Positions 50,365-60,019 of a DNA stretch of 64,000 nt are shown one piece after another. This DNA is from Sipunculus nudus (taxonomy: Eukaryota; Annelida; Sipuncula; Golfingiida; Sipunculidae), in assembly GCA_026874595.1 (NCBI GenBank), contig CM049322.1, positions 39,364,840-39,428,839 of the forward strand, read 5' to 3'. Made by a program: the position numbers and the translations under genes. A model generated the notes under the pieces. That model was not told where the DNA came from and did no database searches. It was given only the letters and a program-made list of their open reading frames with translations. The number at the start of each line of letters is the position of its first letter. Within the stretch, counting starts at the first letter, position 1.

Positions 50365-51555
50365 ATAGATTTTTACTTGTTAGTAAGAATAAACACATAT
50401 TTGGATGTCATAAGGCAAAGCTCAGATGGAGTTCAGAAGCAAATACATTTGGAAGCGCATTTGCCACTTTTCAATAGATTTCGTAATTCTTATACACATG
50501 TAATTTTAAGTTATACATGTGCACAAAAGTGATGATTTCCATGACATATTTCTAACGAATGCTGCATAAACATAAATGCATAGTTTTTAACATACCGACT
50601 TCGTCATCCATTTTAAAGTTTCGTCACATACACAATGTACCTCGATAATCTTTGCCGAATGATTCATATAACATAAATGATATGTTTCACCTGTCTCGTT
50701 ATATATTCATAAATATCAGCCTGTAGTATGTATGTAAATGAGGGTTATTTGATTAAATATGAATTATGAAAAATTACTTGTATATCATTATAAATAATAT
50801 AGATTTATCAATATAACAAATAAAATTACTAAGCAGCCAATTCACATGCATCCTGTCAATTAGTAATTACCCAGGGTGTAACGTCATATCGACCCTATGG
50901 CATTACGACAAGATTAGTGGCGCCAGAGTGTCTTTACATCTACGTGTGAGGAACGCATTATAAAGCCTTATGAAGATGCATATATTTTCGTCATTCCTGA
51001 CAACGCTTCATGGTCTACAGGTACACTGTTTATTAACATATACCAGACCAATCGTTAGCATTTTTTGTGTACATTCTAATAATACCAAACATGAGCGAGA
51101 AAAGTTACTTTTCAATCCAGCACATTGGTAAACGCCTTGGTGTGTTTGTTGAATTTATGACCGCATGAAAACAAACATGGCTCGCACGGGTTACTGGACG
51201 CAGGCAGCTCGCAAGCGATACAGGAAATGACCCATGTCCATGCAGACGATGTTTCAGCTTCGGTTGTGAGCTCACATGTAAACTATTGTGTAAATTCATT
51301 ATTTTTAGCATAATATTGAGATTTTGGGCCGTTTGCCACAATATGAATGCAACCTGTTGCAAGACCACTCCGATACATTCGTAGATGTAACTTGTATCAC
51401 GACTCGAGTAGGCTTACCAGCCCAATTATCCGGTTGCCTACTTAGGTAGGTTGTCATGGCTACCCAGTTGCGAATCACAAGGAAGATTACGAATAATAGG
51501 ATTAATATGATTTTGTGTCGTAGGAATCTTCAGACAAAAATCAAAATTAACTTAC

Positions 51556-51597
51556 GACCGGCGAAAGACAGACCAGCACGAATAGTGAGATGAGCAT
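51556..51597 (-). pseudogene. Second g-type lysozyme locus: candidate exon 1 (leader)
   Basis: Minus-strand ATG at 51597 followed by 14 codons of a hydrophobic leader (M-L-I-S-L-F-V-L-V-C-L-S-P-V) and donor GTAAGT. Sequence around the ATG and donor resembles lysozyme exon 1 (TTCYGCANRATG start, CCGGTY-GTAAGT end). It is 42 nt, giving phase 0, where the intact gene has 40 nt and phase 1, so the frame would not fit a normal exon 2. A plausible relic; a first exon of some unrelated secreted protein cannot be excluded. Confidence 0.5.
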
Positions 51598-51910
51598 CCT
51601 GCGGAAATTTTAATAACTAATTGTGAGATACAAGTCAAACACAACCTACACATAATTAAGAAAACTCCATATGGTTATCTCAGAATATGATATAAAAACA
51701 TATAAAGGTGAATGCAGAGTACGTACGTACCATGGTGGCGCGAACTATAAATTATTTCTGACGTTTGTTGTGTTCCCAGAAAAGTGAACTGACTCCATTC
51801 TGGATAAAGCTTTAAAAAAATACCACGTGGTTATATAGAAAAGTAAAATATGACCAGGGTAGCAAAAAGGAACACGTAAAATATACTCAGCATAATTGAG
51901 TATTCAATCG

Positions 51911-51913
<3 letters not shown>

Positions 51914-51971
<58 letters not shown>
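51914..51971. repeat. (AT)n microsatellite
   Basis: About 29 AT units. Confidence 0.95.
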
Positions 51972-51974
<3 letters not shown>

Positions 51975-52039
51975 GAATGATTGCCTAATTTTTTTCAAAT
52001 GCGTTCATGTATGGCATGACAGAGGCGCCCAAAAGATTA

Positions 52040-52275
52040 TTATAAATAAGCATTCTCAGGAATGCCAGCCTCAACCTTGTGGGGTAGCCGTGTTTGAATT
52101 ATCTTATTGGTCCATATTCCTAGATATTCCTGAATTCCTTCTTGGATCTAGATCATGAACCGGATCCACGCAAAATATATTCGATTCTTCAATAGTGCAT
52201 AATCGAGTTGCTATAAAAATTTCATGGGATTCCGTTCAAGACTGTTTGGGTTATGTTATGAACAAACACACATTA
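52040..52275 (+). mobile_element. Dispersed element, copy C (plus)
   Basis: TCAGGAATGCCAGCCTCAAC, ACCGGATCCACGCAAAA, TTCATGGGATTCCGTTCAAG and closing ATGAACAAACACACA match the other copies of the family. Confidence 0.7.
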
Positions 52276-53332
52276 CCTATCTCTCTCTCTCTCTTTCTTT
52301 CTTTCTCTCTCTATCTCTAACTTTGTCACACAAACTTACAAACACCCACCACCAGGAATTAACACATATCTCTTGGTGGAGGCAAAAAGCCTGTTGATCT
52401 ATTGAGACTGGATTGAGGTCATTACGATGGGAATCCTTAAGTTTCATGGACTCCCTATTCTCGATTCTCGGGCACATATTCTTTTATGCTCATGAACACA
52501 TTAGTTTTACAAAATCACAGAACAGAATTTCTACGAATAAATAAGCATATTGCATATGTGCGCCCAAAGGTTTTAAGCTTTGTGATGATCCACTGTATCT
52601 TCATACGATTTGCAGGCTTGGGTTCAAACACATATGTATTTGTATCTGAAAAAGATGTTATATAGGGCCAGAAAAAGGTATGGTTCTCAGGTACTTTATT
52701 TCAGAAACCAGTGGTACATGGGTAAATTTTACACTACAGGATTTATAAAAGTTAAACGGTTTCAACATGTAGAACAATTAATCAAATCACCCATTTTCAA
52801 GCAGTAATCTACAGGTAGATTTAATTTGTCCAAACTAAAGGACTATTCCTTTTCAGTGGGCAGTGAATGAGTACTCAGGTCTGGACTTGGACTCTAGTGC
52901 GGACCCAAGCCAACTTTTGTAGAGCCTTGGACTACTCGAAGCTCGGATGAAAGAACATAACTTGAGGAATTTATCCCTTTCCAGCTGTGCTGGATTTTTA
53001 AAACCTTATGAGATTTTGAACACTGTACGTTGCATTTCGGATTCTCAAAAGCTCTAGAGACACATTTACCAGCATAAAACTCGACCTTGCGGCGGGACAC
53101 ATTCTAAATAATATAAAATTCCTCGGGATTTCTGAGTGAAAATATGGAAAGTCTCCGTATTTGAACACATATGCCATCTTTCAGGACACTTACTTTAAAT
53201 GTTATTTATTTTACATGGATTGTACAACTAGTTTTGTCACCTAATGCTAGTAACTCGACATTGCTAACATGGTGGTGTTCGGAAGTCTAAAGTGATCGAG
53301 GAAACCGAAAGGAGATGCCACTACAACCCACT

Positions 53333-53406
53333 CTCATAAGAAGTGGTGTCAATAATCTTCTAGGGTTCTCTCATAAGAAGTGGTGTCAATAACCTTCTAG
53401 GGTTCG
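53333..53406. repeat. 37-bp direct duplication
   Basis: CTCTCATAAGAAGTGGTGTC with the following 17 bases occurs twice in a row with one difference. Confidence 0.9.
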
Positions 53407-53459
53407 GGGATGGCTCGTTTACACACCCACGCGCGTACACCCACCCATCCATACACACA

Positions 53460-53515
<56 letters not shown>

Positions 53516-53520
<5 letters not shown>

Positions 53521-53697
53521 TGAAACCTCATTGTGTCGAATTCGAAGGGCCCTCAGGAAACTTAGACACATCCCAGGTTCGACACAAGCGGGTTTTATTT
53601 GGTTATAACTAGAGTTGTCCGGAATAGCGAGTCTGTTACTTCGACATATGCGGGGTATTCGACTTAAGCGAGTTCGACAAATCGACGTTTCACTGTA
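53516..53697. mobile_element. Mariner-like MITE, 182 bp
   Basis: Left end TACAGTGAAACCTC and right end ACGTTTCACTGTA, with TGTCGAA/TTCGACA words continuing the inverted pair inward. TA at both ends fits mariner target preference; it is flanked by (AT)n and (CA)n. Confidence 0.8.
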
Positions 53698-53698
53698 T

Positions 53699-53749
<51 letters not shown>

Positions 53750-53751
<2 letters not shown>

Positions 53752-54025
53752 ATTACAGTTCAAATATATTACAATTAGGTATTAGATTTAAAAGAATAAA
53801 GTATTATGTTTCCAGTAAAAGTTTATTCTAAACCAGGTTGAAATATGAAAATAAAATGGAACCAAAGTCATTATACATCTATTTTTTAATATGTTTCATT
53901 TACAATACATAAATTTAATTCTCTGAAAAGTGGGTGAATTACATTGACTTTCCCCGATAACAAAAAAAGTTAATTGGGAGGGTTATATTCCCCCTATACT
54001 CCCCCTATTTTGACGCCCCTGCTTG
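53750..54025 (+). repeat. Dispersed repeat pair, copy 2
   Basis: Match to 46075-46395; ends TTTTGACGCCCCTG about 200 bp beyond the lysozyme stop codon. Confidence 0.7.
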
Positions 54026-54222
54026 TAATCATACCGGGGAGCGAAACCGGTCAGCTGGCCGGGAGAACAGAGCTTGCTACCAGTGGGCGGTCCAGGCCAT
54101 AATTATAAAATACAACTTGTATGGTGGATCGTTATCTATATTTGATATGGCTTGTTATACCGGCTATATATCTACAGTAAGTGCATAAAGTTGAAAGAAG
54201 AACAAAGAAAAATTCGGACCAC

Positions 54223-54228
54223 TTTATT
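54223..54228 (-). promoter_or_regulatory. AATAAA overlapping the lysozyme stop codon
   Basis: The minus strand reads C-AATAAA-G with the TAA stop inside the hexamer. No other close AATAAA follows within about 390 bp (the next is near 53822). If used, the 3' UTR would be very short. Confidence 0.35.
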
Positions 54229-54363
54229 GCCAGCCATGAATATCGATAAGCGCCTGCATACGTGCTATGACGTCATTGGAGAAATCATTGTTCGTTGTTC
54301 CGGCGTCCACGTTTTCCCATGATTCAACATTATCCACACCTTTATTGTACGCCGCGATGCCAC
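54224..54363 (-). CDS. g-type lysozyme homolog, exon 6 (C-terminal)
   Basis: Acceptor CGCCAG ends at 54364; stop TAA at 54226-54224. Encodes [24 protein letters not shown] and a short helix ending H-G-W-Q, the normal C-terminal end of the family. Confidence 0.9.
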
Positions 54364-57300
54364 CTGGCGAAAAATTATATTAATAACAAGATTATAATTT
54401 CAAGACTGAATTTCTGTGAAATATTTGAAATACCATGTCTAATTTTTCTTTTATATCTTTATTGCAAATTCTTCGATAAATATAACGATAAAGTAAAAAT
54501 GTATTTTTCTTCTTTCTGTTGTATGACATTATAAAGACTGTACAGGCTTAATCGAATTTCGTCAGGGCCATCGATAATTGCATTTCTTTTCTGCATCCAG
54601 AGTTAGGAAAACCATACAAAGTGTACTTTCCGACAGGCTGGGTTACACTTAAAGTGTACGTATCTGCCTTGTAGGTTTCTTGCATTCGAAAAATATTCTG
54701 ACGTCATCAACGTTTTCCTCATAACATTGACGATGAACTTGAGTATTCTTTATAATGATTACCAAATATTCATGAACTGATAACCACACTCTCAAGAATT
54801 CTGGAGGACAATTGTCAGTAACAGCTGAAATGATCACACTGCGCAGACTCGCACTCACAAGTGTAGGCCTACGACTCTGCTGTTTAGGGATTGTTGGAGA
54901 CAAAATCTGACCCCCACAATGCACCGGGGCTTCTAAATACACAAGCGGCTTAGGTATTACGGTAGTGAAGAGAACCATGTAGTCTGTTCATGTTTATTAT
55001 ATAAGAAAGGTTTTAAGGCGAAATCGATATACTTGGGCGGTTTCTTGTCAAGAACTTTACGGTATAAGTAATATTTTGTAAGTATGCTCATGTGGAAATT
55101 AAACAGGTGTTTTCTTTAAATGTAAAAAAAAGATTTTAGATTTTGACAGTTGAGACAAGAATTCCTGCCTCCCCACAATGCCCAGACAGAAGAGGTTCTT
55201 TTAAAGTCAAAAATACCTCTGGCGGCAGAGTGCTTAAATGTTACACGTTGGTCATGCACGATAATCGTAAAATGATTTAATAAATGCGTGACGTCACAAG
55301 ACTGTGAATATTCATGAACATTTGGTTATACCTTGAACTTGCATTTCAATCGTCCAGTCTGGAAATTTTTGTCTAACTCCCATGATCCTCGGTATGAGGA
55401 CTTGGTCAGTCACCATGGCAATGTGCTCACAGCTGTCCCAGGGGTACACTTCACATCCCTGTCCTAGACCGGAGTTCTGAAGATGACACTAAAAGCAAAC
55501 CACTGTGTTCGTTATGAATACTATAATATTATGTCTGAAGAAGACAATAAATGAAAACTGGTCTGTGGATTATGAATAATTTATAAGTAATTGACCAAGC
55601 GGAATTTTACAGATGATACTAAAAGCTGAACAGTATGTGCTATGATATTTCACGAGTAACACTGACCAATCAGAGCTTCTACTGACGTCTTCAATAAAAT
55701 GTATATGATAACTATGAGTGGACATACCTCTTCGCACTTTCTACAGGACGCTATCAATATCAAGAGAAACCAATTAGGAATCTCGAGGGAATTAATGGTG
55801 TCAGTTCTGATGAAAGCAGGGGGAAAATGCAACTCGCGAGAACGGTGCCCTCCCTTCACTTTAATTTCAAGTTGATTTGCTTGCTGCAGCGGCAGTCTGT
55901 ATACAGTTACCGTGATTAGAGATATCTCATTGGCCTCAGATTTATACCGAGTACTATGCAGCCAGGACTCAGTCACCCGATGACTATGTTTACCTTAAAG
56001 GGACATGATCAGGAGCAATATTATTCCTATCCTTTCACACTATCAGTTCAGTTTTGCTTTTACAAACGTTTACAGCAATACCATCCTAGCACACAGTTTC
56101 GGTGCCTCACAATGGGCTGTTTAACACCTTGTTATGCCGCTCTGTGTTAGTAAACAAAGTCTCCGTGTGTCTCGTGACCAAAACAAGGCCGCGAGACCGG
56201 TGAGATGTTTCAGTAGCGTGAACATGTATAACATTTTTTGGGCCATGTCAGTCAGGGCTTCTCCGGATTGACACGTGTTGGGGCTCGAGCGATGCACGCG
56301 ATGTGTTTTTGTTGACACCTGTTGCTGCGCCTGGTCCACTATTTTTAACAGTCGTTTACAGGAGTAAGCAAACGGAGAGTACGTCCCTCTTATTTTTACA
56401 AGGCGTTCAGACAGGCATTCAGAATGCATCACAAATTAAAAAAAAAATCTAAGGCCATACGTCTTTTCTTGTTGGTTGAGTGCACACGTGTTTATCAATT
56501 TAATAAAGTAAATGTAGCTTGCCTGAAGAATGCCGTAGGCCCTACACACTGGGTTACACGATCCCCATCCATCCGTATCGTAAAGGTTACGACCTCCACG
56601 TGATACGCGGCTGCCAAGTGCGGCAACGAGGGCGGGACTAATACCTATAAATTAGAATTAGTGTTTATATATATATTCAGGCTTTCATGTACAGTAATAC
56701 CTCGCTTAACAACCACCGCCGACCACCTCACAATAACGACCACTTGTTCACGGTCCCAATTCTTTTTTTTTATACATAAGACCTCGCATAGACGACCACC
56801 TCGAAAATCCGACCACTTTAGCAAATTCCTTTTCAGTGTTCGTAAGTTCAAGGTTTTACTGCATATCATATTTCGCGCTTTCTCTGTTGTTCTTGATATC
56901 AGGACAGTATATGTATTCTTAACGATGTAAATATTAACTTACAATATTCCTCTCCGGCTCGGGTGTAACAATGTTTTCGCCGCTCAAGCTCTGCCACATC
57001 GTTAGCAACCATGGTTTGCGAGGCAGGGACCCCTGGTGGTAAAACATAAAACTAAAAGACAAATCTTCATATCAGATTTTGGTTTGCAGAAACAGAAACG
57101 ATTCAGGAGAGCTGTTTGGTGTTTGTAAACAATGACGCCTCGATCAGTTAACAACAGAACACCGTTGGTTCAACATTTAAATACTAAGCTCAACCAGCTA
57201 TCATTACCTCAGTAACACGACCACCTAAAAGGCACGAATCATAACGACCGTCTTAATGAAGCGACCGCCGTGGTGACACTATTGCCTGCTGTGAGAACCA

Positions 57301-59129
57301 CCTCAGTATTACGAACAGCCTAATTACACAGCAACCCCCCCCCCCCCTTTTCGGCAGTCATAACCTCTTTTTAAGCGTTTTACACCCTTGAACCCTCCCC
57401 CTTTTCTGGATCTGTTTTAGGTGTTATCATTTCTAACATGAACCCCTCCTTTCCCTAAATCTAGGATCCACCCCTGACCAGGCACTCCAGCCACGTGACT
57501 TACTTGAACGGCAATCACCACACTATCACCACCATTCTAGTCATGTGACTAACAGCCATGGCAACCATCAAAATAATACCATTGCAATAACAAGACCACC
57601 CCACTCATGTGAATAACTGTCATGATGACCATAACAATATCAAAACCATCCAAGTCACGTGAATAATTGCCATGATAACAGCAAAAATATCACGACCATC
57701 AATTGTCACGTGACTAACTACCACGCCGACCATTACAATACACGATCGTCTCATTCACATGATTAACTGCCATAACAACCGCCTCAATAACACGATCACC
57801 CTAGTCACGTGACTACCACGACATCCACTTCAGTAGCACGACGACCTCAGTGACACAACTACCACCCATGACGAATTTCAGTTGTTTGATCCTGGTCGTG
57901 TTAGCAGGGATTACCTTATTTACATATAAACAAATCTCACCCGAGTACGTGAGGCCGTCCTCTTCGAAAGCTGTATCAAGGCTTGCGCCGGTCGGGATCA
58001 GGGCCGACATGTTGCCATAGCAGTTGAACTGACCGGTCACAACTGAAAGGATTGACAATGGCATCATACACTTTTGATTTTACTTTAGCATTGATTTGTA
58101 TAAAATATAATAAAATATACTCTGCATTCTATGAAATGCAAGCCTCCACCATGAGGGCGGTCCTTATCCTGGGGTGCTCACAAAACCGGCTTTGCATTTA
58201 CTTATTCGATCCAAATTACCAGGTTAATTCGTGAATAAGTAACTCTACATATATGAATATTCCTTGATATCGTTGCTGAATCCGATCATGTATCGGATCC
58301 TCACCAAAAGCTGATCGGTTCTTCATTGGCCCATTCACGAAATGCCCTGAAATTTCATGAGATCCCGTTCATGACTGTGTGAAACAAACACACAAACACA
58401 TACACAAACACAAACGAATTGTACAGCATTTCATCTTAATGTATGATAATGTCTTTCCAGTATTTCCCTTGAGCACCATATTATAATCATAAAAGGTTGA
58501 AATGATCGTCAAATATTGACATGGAATTCTCTTACATTTCAGGGTTCTGTTTTTTTTTTATATTTCTGATCGTAAATGTCTTTATTATGTGAAAAAAATA
58601 ATATGTACTATCACCGAGGACGTGGCGTATACAGGAATATACAAGCATTCTGCCTCTCGGCTATATCTATGGTGCATTAAAAGGATCCGCTAATAATACA
58701 TACAGACGAAAATTTCATTTGATTCTTGCATTTTGAAAATAGCATTTGAAATATTAGTTTTGAGAAAATAACATATTCTACAGTAACACTATATCGAGAT
58801 TCAACTACGCACTATTGGCCTATTATTTAAATACCAACTGATTTTTGTTGATTTAGGGATATATTTTTAGCTAAAGTACAATCAGTTGATAAACTTTAAT
58901 AAATAGAGTTGAATGCAAACTCTAAACTGCGTTCAAAACTGACTTAGCCTGTGAATATCCCTCAATGTATTACATGATGAACCGGGTTCTGAATATAAAT
59001 TTTCAGGTCTCTCTGCTTGTGACACACACACATAGAGGCATTATATATGCCGTTTTAAACTGGACTGAAAAAAAATAATTGAAACTTACAACCGGCAAGG
59101 CTGATTACGGAGGCTAGTAAACGGAACAT
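54224..59129 (-). CDS. Goose-type (g-type) lysozyme homolog, 6 exons, active-site residues replaced
   Basis: Exons on the minus strand: 59129-59090, 58042-57941, 57032-56943, 56644-56523, 55476-55332, 54363-54224; 639 nt, 212 residues. Phases agree at every junction. Signal peptide about residues 1-17. Family landmarks appear in order: N-C-Y-G-N (20-24), T-G-A-S (31-34), G-V-P-A-S (48-52), ERRK, S-R-x-S-R-G-G (89-95), D-G-W-G (102-105), K-F-P-D-W, G-G-x-A-A-Y-N (167-173), G-T-T, N-D-V-x-A-R. G-type lysozymes cut peptidoglycan using Glu73, with Asp86 and Asp97 (goose numbering). Here these are V91, S106 and S120, so muramidase activity is not expected. The disulfide pair Cys4-Cys60 of goose is kept (C21, C78); Cys18-Cys29 is absent, and five other cysteines (68, 107, 111, 126, 132) are present. 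Splice sites and frame are intact, so this looks like an expressed secreted pseudoenzyme rather than a dead gene. Confidence 0.9.
54830..55225 (+). repeat. ~420-bp dispersed repeat, copy 2, in lysozyme intron 5
   Basis: See 34800-35250. It fills much of the 968-bp intron between exons 5 and 6. Confidence 0.75.
55332..55476 (-). CDS. g-type lysozyme homolog, exon 5
   Basis: 145 nt between acceptor CTTCAG (ending 55477) and donor GTATAA (55331). Starts N-S-G at the place where active enzymes have Q-V-D, so the third acidic position is Ser120. It then carries W-D-S-C-E-H-I, a long helix, and K-F-P-D-W, which matches the K-F-P-S-W of the family. C126 and C132 are extra cysteines. Confidence 0.88.
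56523..56644 (-). CDS. g-type lysozyme homolog, exon 4 (active-site exon; catalytic Glu replaced by Val)
   Basis: 122 nt after acceptor TTTATAG (ending 56645). It encodes the active-site helix: residues 89-95 read S-R-V-S-R-G-G where active family members have S-R-E-S-x-x-G. The codon is GTA, one base from the glutamate codon GAA. D-G-W-G is followed by Ser (106) instead of the conserved Asp, then C-N-P-V-C. The exon ends G-I-L-Q at a phase-0 border. The donor is GCAAGC, a GC-type donor; no GT donor preserves the family border, and exon 5 begins in matching phase 0. Confidence 0.88.
56691..56865. mobile_element. Mariner-like MITE in lysozyme intron 3
   Basis: Left end TACAGTAATACCTCGC, right end AAGGTTTTACTGCA; GACCACCTC and GACCACTT words repeat inside. 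It makes up most of the 298-bp intron and ends 47 bp before exon 4 on the coding strand. Confidence 0.7.
56943..57032 (-). CDS. g-type lysozyme homolog, exon 3
   Basis: 90 nt between acceptor CCACCAG (ending 57033) and donor GTAAGT (56942-56937). Encodes the G-V-P-A-S helix start, D-V-A-E-L-E-R-R-K and the E-E-Y-C end, whose split cysteine (C78) corresponds to goose Cys60. C68 is an additional cysteine. Confidence 0.9.
57340..57480 (-). mobile_element. hAT-type MITE fragment in lysozyme intron 2
   Basis: AACCCCTCCTTTCCCTAAAT followed by CTAGGATCCACCCCTG is the complement of the CAGGGGCGGATCCAGG end. Confidence 0.6.
57480..57860. repeat. Minisatellite with CACGTG motifs in lysozyme intron 2
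   Basis: About seven units of 50-60 bp, each with CACGTGACTAACTGCCATGA-like sequence, then ACAACC and AATAACACGACCA. The E-box CACGTG is intact in four units and CATGTG or CACATG in the others. Confidence 0.8.
57941..58042 (-). CDS. g-type lysozyme homolog, exon 2
   Basis: 102 nt between acceptor CTTTCAG (ending 58043) and donor GTGAGA (57940). Encodes the mature N-terminus with C-Y-G-N (21-24) and T-G-A-S (31-34), ending E-D-G-L-T-Y-S. Leu and Ser stand where goose lysozyme has the Cys18-Cys29 pair. Confidence 0.88.
58135..58400 (+). mobile_element. Dispersed element, copy D, in lysozyme intron 1
   Basis: GGGGTGCTCACAAAACCGGC, TTCTTCATTGGCCCATTC, GAAATGCCCTGAAATTTC and closing AAACAAACACACAAACAC match copy B. 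Confidence 0.75.
59090..59129 (-). CDS. g-type lysozyme homolog, exon 1 (signal peptide)
   Basis: ATG at 59129-59127; 13 codons plus one base, donor GTAAGT at 59089-59084. Encodes a hydrophobic leader ([13 protein letters not shown]) completed by the first codons of exon 2. A GT one codon earlier exists but is a poor donor. Confidence 0.75.
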
Positions 59130-59512
59130 TATGCAGAATCACAAGTCTTGGCGTAATATTCACAAACAATACAATGTACACTGAAAGAGAAGCGGGAAAA
59201 CTACAGGTGGCTATCTATACATAGATACATGCACGCAAGTGCATGCTATTTATCATTTGTGGTCTAGATGTTCATAAATATCAATGCCCAAAATGCAGAG
59301 CTATCTTTTGTTCAGGAGCGTCCTCCACAGCAAGAGATGTAATTCTATTGGGAAAAAATGCAACCATCAACAGTTTTTCCACTGTTTGGACAACCTGAAA
59401 ATTCCGGTATTCTTGCTTCTTAAAAACAAGCTTGAATCGATAAAAAACTGCATGTACCTGGTCAAAAGTCGTTCTGATCCTCTTACATATTCCGTCGTAT
59501 ACACGATAGAGT

Positions 59513-60005
59513 AAGTGCATCATATACATGTACATATCACCCGTTCGAGCTTTGGGACAGGTCTTCTGTCAGGTTCGTGCGGGCCGGGTTTTCCATGGGC
59601 CGGGTACATTAGGAATAAGTGCATTATATACACAGACGTATCACTCGTCCTAGTTTTGAGACAGTGGGCGCGACTGCTTCCAGGTTCGTTCGGGCTTTGT
59701 TTTCCATGGGTCGGATACATTTAGAGTACGTGCATTATGCACACGGACATATCATTCTATACTTTTGAGACAGGTCAGTGCGACTTCGGGCAGGTTCGTT
59801 CAGGGCGTGTTTTGCATGGGAAGGGTACATTAAGAATAAGTGCCCTATATACACGGACCTTTCACTCGTTCTAGCTTTGGGACAGGTCTGCGCGACTTTT
59901 GCAAGGCTCGTATGGGCAATGTTTTGCATGGGAATGGCACTTTATGAGTACGTGCAGTATATACACGAGCATGTAATCCGTTCTATAGCCTTAGGGACAG
60001 GTGTG
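59513..60005 (+). repeat. Tandem array upstream of the lysozyme gene, five units of ~106-113 bp
   Basis: GTGCATTATATACACRGACR recurs at 59514, 59619, 59729, 59838 and 59951, each followed by CGTTCTAGCTTTGGGACAGG and GTTTTSCATGGG. The array begins about 385 bp before the lysozyme ATG on its upstream side. Confidence 0.9.
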
Positions 60006-60019
60006 GATCCACTGGTTTG

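Noticed and set aside
51391..51475. Candidate exon 2 of the lysozyme relic with a good donor (GTAAGC)
   Set aside because: The open frame does not show C-Y-G-N, T-G-A-S or Y-S-G and has no supported acceptor.
55650..55976. Minus-strand frame containing S-R-E, considered as the active-site exon of the intact lysozyme
   Set aside because: No family context around S-R-E; the true exon 4 at 56644-56523 matches over its full length and in phase.
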